From: a bacterium
GTDB lineage: Bacteria > CBDUZB01 > JAGLHV01
DNA length: 5,824 nt
Assembly: GCA_023143305.1 (NCBI GenBank)
Contig: JAGLHV010000096.1
Location: 1 to 5,824, forward strand
Direction: 5' to 3'
Below the pieces are notes generated by a model. That model did not search any database, had not been told where the DNA came from, and saw only the letters and a program-made list of their open reading frames with translations. Below are positions 1 through 4,034 of the stretch, one piece after another. Position 1 is the first letter of the stretch. Each line of letters begins with the position of its first letter. The position numbers were made by a program, and so were the translations under genes.

Positions 1-428
1 CCTTCCCGGTCGATAAGAATTTTCAACGTTACGATTCCTTCCATATTTTTTGCACTGGCTTCAAAAGGATAATCCGGCTCCCTATATTTTATAAGCTGTG
101 GCAATTGTTCCACTTCGCTTAAATCATAAGTAACCATAGGGGCAATCAAATCCACTTCATTGGCTAAAGCATTAGGATCTAACTCAAAAGTAATTTTCCG
201 CCTTAATTCCGGTTTAATTATGTTTTTTTTAATTTTTCTTTGTTTTAGTTCTTTGGGTTTTTGCTTTTTTTTAAGCTTTACCTTTTCTTTCTTTAACTTA
301 ACTACTTCCACTTCAATAGGTTTAATTTTGCTTACCGGTTGATGAAAACAATAATGCAGTAAGGGTAGAAAAGAAAAAACAGCAATATTAATTAAAAAAG
401 ACAAACCAAAATCTTTGCATTTTTCCAT
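1..428 (-). CDS. tonB: TonB energy transducer, TonB2-like, C-terminus cut by window edge
   Basis: TonB spans the periplasm and passes proton-gradient energy from ExbB/ExbD to outer-membrane receptors. The start (ATG at 428-426) is not in a longer open frame call; I chose it because AAAGGA lies 8 bases upstream and the gene follows exbD by 12 bases. The 142 complete codons seen encode a short cytoplasmic tail (MEKCKDFG), one membrane helix at about residues 9-28, a very basic Lys-rich linker (about 44-78), and the beginning of the TonB C-terminal domain, with the typical pattern YREPDYPFEA at 115-124 and MEGIVTLKILIDREG from 129. In the helix, S10, N14 and L21 line up with S16, H20 and L27 of E. 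coli TonB, so the key His is Asn. The linker is poor in Pro, unlike classical TonB. About 50-60 C-terminal residues are probably missing at the left edge. Confidence 0.93.
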   Translation of the reverse strand, partial: MEKCKDFGLSFLINIAVFSFLPLLHYCFHQPVSKIKPIEVEVVKLKKEKVKLKKKQKPKELKQRKIKKNIIKPELRRKITFELDPNALANEVDLIAPMVTYDLSEVEQLPQLIKYREPDYPFEASAKNMEGIVTLKILIDRE

Positions 429-440
429 TCTTTTAATCCT

Positions 441-857
441 TTATTCTTCTTTCATTGCGGCTAAAGATATTCTTTCCGCACCGGCTTGTTTACATTCATC
501 CATCACTGCAATTACTCTGCCAGTAAAAGATACTTTATCCACAATAATAATTATAGAACTGTCTGTTTTATTCCTTAATGTTTCTTTTATTATCCTGTTT
601 AATTCTTCCAAATCAACTTTGCGGTTATTAATATGAATAGTTCCTTCCTTAGTCACGGAGATTAATACACTTTCCCGGGATAAAGTCCGGGCTGTCTTTG
701 CTTTTGGTTTGTGAACTTCAACCCCTGTTTCTCTGGAAAAAGTAGTAGTAACCAGAAAGAAAATCAGAAGCAAAAAAACCATATCCACTAAAGGAGAGAT
801 ATTCAGTTCCGGGGTTTTCCTTTCTCTCCGATATGAAAATCCTTTTAACTCACTCAT
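441..857 (-). CDS. exbD: ExbD/TolR-family biopolymer transport protein
   Basis: ExbD is a single-span inner-membrane protein that, inside a pentameric ExbB channel, couples proton flow to TonB. The 138-residue protein has the family's usual length and plan: a short cytoplasmic N-terminus, the motif LNISPLVDMVFLLLIFFLV (18-36) forming the membrane helix, then a periplasmic domain (about 55-135) with the ExbD/TolR pattern ISVTKEGTIHINNR and a late segment SIIIIVDKVSFTGRVI. The essential protonatable Asp is present and, by direct count, is D25 as in E. coli ExbD. The start ATG overlaps the exbB stop (ATGA, 4 bp) and has AAAGGAG 7 bases upstream, so translation is coupled to exbB. TonB follows after 12 bases. 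TolR is the alternative family member, but the TonB and receptor context favours ExbD. Confidence 0.95.
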   Translation of the reverse strand: MSELKGFSYRRERKTPELNISPLVDMVFLLLIFFLVTTTFSRETGVEVHKPKAKTARTLSRESVLISVTKEGTIHINNRKVDLEELNRIIKETLRNKTDSSIIIIVDKVSFTGRVIAVMDECKQAGAERISLAAMKEE

Positions 858-1477
858 TGTCTATCTCCTTTCGTCAAAATATTAATTATTTTGTTGATGT
901 TTTTTTCAAATTCGAAAATTTGTTGATTAACTTTTTTCAATAAATGATTATGGGAAAAAAGAGCCGGTATAGCTACAATCAATCCCGACTGGGTAGTAAT
1001 TAAGGCCTGGGATATTCCTTTAGCCAAAGACTGCGGATCTCCCGTTCCAAAAATAGTAATACTATCAAAAGTTGTTACCATGCCGCTAACCGTCCCTAAT
1101 AATCCTAAAAGAGGTGCCACAGAAGCTAAAGAAGCAATAGTGGAAAGGGTTTCCTCCAGACGGGGATATTCTTCATGCATTATTTCCTGCACAATATTTA
1201 ACAAAGATTTCCTTGTTTTATATTCATCATCGGTCAAGGCCTTTACCGTTTTGGATAATATACCCGGAGTGAGAGAGGATAACTCTACTATTTTCTCTTT
1301 TTCCCCTTTTTGTAAAAAACTAATAATTTTATCAGTAAATATCTCCTGGTTTATATCTTCTTTTTTAAGCCGGCGATACTTTCCGATAATTAAAGTCCAA
1401 ATCACAAGTGAAACAATAAATATAGGAATCATTACCGGGCCACCACAAATTAACATTTCCAAAACTGATTTACCCAT
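854..1477 (-). CDS. exbB: ExbB-family proton channel protein (short form, ExbB2-like)
   Basis: Inner-membrane MotA/TolQ/ExbB-family protein of 207 residues, forming the proton channel that works with ExbD and TonB. Three membrane segments can be seen: about 13-33 after the entry motif CGGPVMIPI, about 112-136 containing APLLGLLGTVSGM, and about 155-178 with GISQALITTQSGLIVAIPAL. A cytoplasmic domain lies between the first and second. T129 and T162 match the channel threonines T148 and T181 of E. coli ExbB. At the position of E. coli E176 this protein has Gln (Q157), whereas the long paralogue upstream keeps Glu. The ATG overlaps the stop of the upstream gene by 8 bp (ATGGGTAA) and has AAGGA 8 bases before it. 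The closely spaced exbD gene makes an ExbB role more likely than TolQ or MotA. Confidence 0.94.
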   Translation of the reverse strand: MGKSVLEMLICGGPVMIPIFIVSLVIWTLIIGKYRRLKKEDINQEIFTDKIISFLQKGEKEKIVELSSLTPGILSKTVKALTDDEYKTRKSLLNIVQEIMHEEYPRLEETLSTIASLASVAPLLGLLGTVSGMVTTFDSITIFGTGDPQSLAKGISQALITTQSGLIVAIPALFSHNHLLKKVNQQIFEFEKNINKIINILTKGDRQ

Positions 1478-2852
1478 TTATCTTTTCCTTACACAAAGAA
1501 TTAATAAATTTAACTGCGTTTTTTTCCATATCAGCAGCGATTTTTTCCGCCCGGTCGGAAAGATAATTATGGATCAATAAAGCCGGTATTGCAATAATCA
1601 GTCCTGCCTCTGTAGTAATTAAAGCCTCTGAAATACCCCCTGCTAATAACCTGGGGTCTCCTCCCCCGTGGTAGGTAATTATTTTAAAAGTAGAAATCAT
1701 TCCACTTACCGTTCCCAACAATCCTAACAAAGGAGCAACCCCGGCTAAAACACCGATGGTAGAGAGATTTTTTTGCAGGAGGGGAATTTCTTCTAAATGT
1801 TGTTCGTGAAACATTTCTTCTACTACCTGTCTTCCGGCTTGTTGCTGTTCTAATCCTATTTTTAACATTCTGGCTACCGGACCGGGAGTATTCAGGCATA
1901 ATTCTATCGCTCTATTTTTATCATTGCTTTTCCACAAATCCATTATTTTGTTCATTAGTAAATCCGCATCAGTATGTTCTCTCCTAAAAGCCAATAACCT
2001 TTCAACCGACATCATAATAATTCCCAAAAGTAAAAATCCGATGGGAATCATTACCGGTCCGCCTTTTATTATCCATCCTATAATACCCTTCCCCCCCTCT
2101 TCGCTTATTTTAGATTTAGCACCCTGGATTATATCCATAGGAACAAGAATGTTTTCTTTATCTCTTTTATGCAAAGAAATAAACATTTGCTTTAATTCTT
2201 TGCGTAAGGAAGAAGATAGGTTTTTATTCCATCGATTAACAATTTCCCCCTTTTTATAATTTTTTTCCCACAATCCTAATTTACCATCTTTTAATTGATA
2301 AACAGCAAATGCATTTCCTATTTTTAAGAGCTCTACTTCCTGTCCGTCGACTTTGTCCCGACAATATTTTAAGGTTTCCGCTTCCGAAATTTCCTTTTCT
2401 AAAAAATTGAGGAGATCGGAAAAACTTATTATTGAATTTATTTCTTCAAATTTATCCTGCTGAGTAAAAAATAAATTATTTTCGTTTTTTCTCTTTAAAC
2501 TTTCTTTTTTCTCATTTATAAAATTTCGGATTTCTTTTGCTATATTTTCCAAAGTCCCACATTCATTCTGAATCTCCTCTTTATTTTCCTCTAAAATATT
2601 CAGCTCTTCTTCCATGTTAAATTTTTTCGTTTTCAAATCAGCCAACCCGTCTTCCAATGAATAAACTTTCATTTCCAGTGATTTTAACCGGTTATAGCTA
2701 TTCACTTTATCATTAACCCTTGCTATTTTTTCCTGCCTTAATTGTTCTCTCAATTCATTCAATTTATTAAGGTCTTCTTTGTTATACGCCATTAGACTTT
2801 GCGTAAAAAAAATAACGGCGATTAAACAAACAAACCCAATATATTTTTTCAT
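1470..2852 (-). CDS. ttpC: TtpC-like long ExbB: periplasmic coiled coil fused to a MotA/TolQ/ExbB channel domain
   Basis: A 460-residue protein with the build of TtpC, the extra component of Vibrio TonB2 systems. In order: a signal peptide (1-22, ending SLMA); a charged periplasmic coiled coil (about 25-165); a small globular stretch (about 172-240) with LLKIGNAFAVYQLKDGK; a first membrane helix (about 264-288) opened by KGGPVMIPIGF; a cytoplasmic region; then the ExbB helices 2 and 3 (about 364-388, APLLGLLGTVSGM; about 406-430, GISEALITTEAGLIIAIPAL). T381, E409 and T414 line up with T148, E176 and T181 of E. coli ExbB. The C-terminal third is clearly a paralogue of the downstream short ExbB. 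The start is fixed by GGAGGG 9 bases upstream and a TAATG overlap with the preceding gene. In Vibrio, TtpC is needed for TonB2 function; the same role here is inferred from architecture and gene order. The symbol is by analogy. Confidence 0.88.
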   Translation of the reverse strand: MKKYIGFVCLIAVIFFTQSLMAYNKEDLNKLNELREQLRQEKIARVNDKVNSYNRLKSLEMKVYSLEDGLADLKTKKFNMEEELNILEENKEEIQNECGTLENIAKEIRNFINEKKESLKRKNENNLFFTQQDKFEEINSIISFSDLLNFLEKEISEAETLKYCRDKVDGQEVELLKIGNAFAVYQLKDGKLGLWEKNYKKGEIVNRWNKNLSSSLRKELKQMFISLHKRDKENILVPMDIIQGAKSKISEEGGKGIIGWIIKGGPVMIPIGFLLLGIIMMSVERLLAFRREHTDADLLMNKIMDLWKSNDKNRAIELCLNTPGPVARMLKIGLEQQQAGRQVVEEMFHEQHLEEIPLLQKNLSTIGVLAGVAPLLGLLGTVSGMISTFKIITYHGGGDPRLLAGGISEALITTEAGLIIAIPALLIHNYLSDRAEKIAADMEKNAVKFINSLCKEKING

Positions 2853-3658
2853 TATTGTAAACCCTCCGCATGGCTAATAGAATCAACTATAACCGGAAAT
2901 TCTATAAGCTCGGAAATTCTTTTACCTTTCATTGTCTCAATTGCTTTTTTTATATTTGTTCGACACTTTCGGCATAAATCATTTTTCCACATATATCCCT
3001 GTTTGTTTTTTAGCAAATAGCCTGTTTCTTTCCTGTCATTAGTCTGATAAAAAAGCATAACTCTTCCCACTCTTACTATTTTTGCTTTTTTTATCTCACC
3101 TTCCATAGTTTCTCTCTCTTCAGCATAAATCTCGCTGTTTTCACCTAATTCTACTTCTCTAACAAGCTGAATATAAATTTCCTGCATTACTTCTACCAAA
3201 TCATTTTCTTCTTGTTGCAGATTTCTTTTAAGATTGTCCATCCGGTTTAACTGCAGATCAACTTCATAAGGAAACCCGGACTTAATTCTTTCTTTTATTT
3301 TCTCGATATCTTCAACTAACACTTTTTTTGCCTTACCAAAAAAAATCTCTGCTGCTTTTTTATCCTTACTTAATTTACTTTCTTCTTTTTTAACACTATT
3401 GATTTTATTTTTTAATTCCCGGGTATCCTTTCTTAAATTACCAATTTTTTCTTCCATCACTTTTATTCGTTCTTCCAGGCTTTTGTGTGCTAAAGAAACC
3501 TGCTCTTTTTCCCTTTGATGTACCTTTTTTTCTTCTTCCAGCAATCGGGTTATTCTTTTAATATCCTCATTAATTTTTCCCCCGGGTCCTGCTTCAATAA
3601 AAGAACTTAAAAGAAACACTGCTAACCCTGTGATTAAAATTAATTTTTTTATACCCAT
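2852..3658 (-). CDS. DUF3450-type periplasmic coiled-coil protein of TonB2-like operons
   Basis: First gene of the energiser operon, 268 residues. It has a signal peptide (1-23, LLSSFIEA), a long Lys/Glu-rich coiled coil (about 28-125), the segment SGFPYEVDLQLNRMDNL (127-143), and a C-terminal module with the DUF3450 hallmark VRVGRVMLFYQTND (195-208) followed by W224 and EFPVIVD (253-259). DUF3450 proteins head TtpC/ExbB2/ExbD2/TonB2 operons in Vibrio and relatives; their biochemical role is not established. A structural partner of the periplasmic part of TtpC is my inference, supported by the similarity of the two C-terminal modules. C229 and C232 form a CxxC pair (CRKC), which I do not recall as a family feature. 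The start has AGGAG 7 bases upstream after an A-run. The stop overlaps the next start by one base (TAATG). Confidence 0.85.
   Translation of the reverse strand: MGIKKLILITGLAVFLLSSFIEAGPGGKINEDIKRITRLLEEEKKVHQREKEQVSLAHKSLEERIKVMEEKIGNLRKDTRELKNKINSVKKEESKLSKDKKAAEIFFGKAKKVLVEDIEKIKERIKSGFPYEVDLQLNRMDNLKRNLQQEENDLVEVMQEIYIQLVREVELGENSEIYAEERETMEGEIKKAKIVRVGRVMLFYQTNDRKETGYLLKNKQGYMWKNDLCRKCRTNIKKAIETMKGKRISELIEFPVIVDSISHAEGLQ
2862..2867 (-). promoter_or_regulatory. Shine-Dalgarno sequence of the ttpC-like gene, inside the upstream gene
   Basis: GGAGGG on the minus strand stands 9 bases before the ATG at 2852, within the last codons of the preceding gene. Together with the TAATG stop-start overlap it fixes the start and implies translational coupling. 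Confidence 0.8.
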
Positions 3659-3665
3659 ATAATAT

Positions 3666-3670
3666 CTCCT
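3666..3670 (-). promoter_or_regulatory. Shine-Dalgarno sequence of the first operon gene
   Basis: On the minus strand AGGAG follows a run of six A residues and stands 7 bases before the ATG at 3658. This fixes the start of the DUF3450-type gene. Confidence 0.8.
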
Positions 3671-3688
3671 TTTTTATCTCTTTTGTCT

Positions 3689-3711
3689 GCCCGCCAATTT
3701 ATAAGGAGGGC
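3689..3711. repeat. Short inverted repeat in the operon leader
   Basis: GCCCGCC (3689-3695) and GGAGGGC (3705-3711) pair at six of seven positions around a 9-base AT-rich loop. It sits about 20 bases upstream of the AGGAG that drives the first operon gene. It has no U-tract on either strand, so it is not an intrinsic terminator. It may stabilise the 5' leader or be part of the neighbouring palindromic element. Confidence 0.3.
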
Positions 3712-3732
3712 CGTTCGTCTTTTTATTTTATC

Positions 3733-3776
3733 ATTCCTCTCCCTGCCTTGGCAGGGGAAAAAGGGGAAACAGGAAT
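3733..3776. repeat. 44-bp palindromic element in the operon leader
   Basis: The ends ATTCCT (3733-3738) and AGGAAT (3771-3776) are exact inverted repeats. Inside is a GC-rich hairpin, CCCTGCC (3741-3747) with GGCAGGG (3750-3756), readable on the plus strand as a stem capped by a C(CUUG)G tetraloop, followed by the purine run GGGGAAAAAGGGGAAAC. It is GC-rich compared with its surroundings and non-coding, like REP or small MITE-type elements. It could instead be a leader hairpin of the energiser operon mRNA. Only one copy lies in this window. Confidence 0.4.
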
Positions 3777-3795
3777 CTATTAATATTTTAAGAAC

Positions 3796-3824
3796 ATTAT
3801 AGATTACGCATAAATAGATTATGC
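3796..3824 (-). promoter_or_regulatory. Likely promoter of the DUF3450-ttpC-exbBD-tonB operon
   Basis: On the minus strand a perfect TATAAT (3801-3796) is the best -10 box ahead of the operon. Seventeen bases upstream is GCATAA (3824-3819), a poor match to TTGACA, which suggests regulated or activator-assisted initiation. Transcription would begin near 3789, giving a leader of about 130 bases that includes two palindromes. The tandem repeat described separately covers both the -10 box and the -35 region, as an operator would. Confidence 0.45.
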
Positions 3825-3830
3825 CATAAT
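3799..3830. repeat. Tandem 15/16-bp direct repeat, operator-like
   Basis: Two abutting copies: ATAGATTACGCATAA (3799-3813) and ATAGATTATGCCATAA (3814-3829), differing by one substitution and one inserted base. Each copy is also internally dyad-like; the second contains the perfect inverted repeat ATTATG-C-CATAAT (3818-3830). This is what a pair of dimeric repressor sites looks like. It overlaps the minus-strand -10 TATAAT and lies beside a possible plus-strand -10 (CATAAT, 3825-3830), so one regulator could control both directions. It does not match a Fur box well enough for me to name the regulator. Confidence 0.5.
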
Positions 3831-3894
3831 TCTACTTTGGGTAATCGCAGGCTTTCCTCCAAATCCGCTTAAGATGGAGCGTACAAATAGCCTG

Positions 3895-3900
3895 TATAAT
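3895..3900 (+). promoter_or_regulatory. Possible plus-strand -10 box TATAAT
   Basis: A perfect TATAAT lies 89 bases before the plus-strand terminator stem and would start a transcript near 3907. No good -35 hexamer sits 16-18 bases upstream (AGATGG or nearby), so the promoter would be weak or activator-dependent. In AT-rich DNA a lone TATAAT is weak evidence. Confidence 0.25.
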
Positions 3901-3988
3901 TTTTCCGCAGAGAACGTAACCTTCCTCCAGAGGCGAACAAGAAAAGTTGCAGACACCACACAAAAACGGAGTTGTGGCATAGTCTGTT

Positions 3989-4024
3989 ACCGGAGAAAGC
4001 GGTTAATAGCTTTCTCCGGTTTTT
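3989..4024 (+). terminator. Intrinsic terminator reading on the plus strand
   Basis: A perfect 12-bp stem, ACCGGAGAAAGC (3989-4000) and GCTTTCTCCGGT (4009-4020), closes an 8-base loop (GGTTAATA) and runs straight into TTTTT (4020-4024). The U-tract is only on the plus-strand side. On the minus strand the hairpin has an A-run before it and AACAGAC after it, so it would be a poor intrinsic terminator for the receptor gene, whose stop is just 11 bases away. It therefore points to a plus-strand transcript ending here, convergent with the receptor. It could still serve as a 3' stabilising hairpin for the receptor mRNA. Confidence 0.75.
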
Positions 4025-4034
4025 ATACTGTTCG

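Larger units (their letters stand above)
3837..4024 (+). ncRNA. Candidate structured small RNA ending at the plus-strand terminator
   Basis: No convincing protein frame explains this stretch, yet it is rich in pairing. Hairpins: CAGGCT/AGCCTG (3848-3853 with 3889-3894) enclosing CTCCA/TGGAG (3857-3861 with 3875-3879); CAGAC/GTCTG (3950-3954 with 3982-3986) enclosing CCACA/TGTGG (3956-3960 with 3973-3977); then the terminator. GTAA (3916-3919) can pair with TTAC (3987-3990) around the second hairpin. The 5' end is uncertain: a weak -10 CATAAT at 3825-3830 would give about 188 nt, while TATAAT at 3895-3900 would give about 118 nt. It matches no riboswitch, tmRNA, RNase P, SRP or tRNA signature I could recall. 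The stems also exist on the minus strand, so a leader or attenuator of read-through receptor mRNA is the main alternative. The terminator's U-tract favours the plus strand. Confidence 0.4.

Noticed and set aside
160..342. Plus-strand 60-residue Phe-rich frame that looks like a small membrane protein
   Set aside because: The Phe/Leu richness is the antisense of the Lys-rich TonB linker; the minus-strand TonB reading is clear.
1080..1580. Plus-strand 166-residue open frame opposite exbB and ttpC
   Set aside because: It is antisense to two well-identified genes and its composition simply mirrors them.
1684..1899. Minus-strand 71-residue Arg/Ser-rich frame inside ttpC
   Set aside because: Frame-shifted shadow of the conserved ExbB region of the ttpC-like gene.
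3838..4024. Cobalamin, molybdenum-cofactor or other known riboswitch in the intergenic region
   Set aside because: I looked on both strands for the hallmark sequences. The minus strand has a GCCTCTGGAGGAAGG stretch faintly like the Moco motif, but the rest of that consensus is absent, and no B12-box or other riboswitch core was found.
3837..4024. tRNA, tmRNA, RNase P RNA or SRP RNA
   Set aside because: No T-loop GGTTCGANTCC, no tmRNA ends, no GAGGAAAGTCC RNase P core in context, and no SRP GGAAGG-AGCAGC hairpin.
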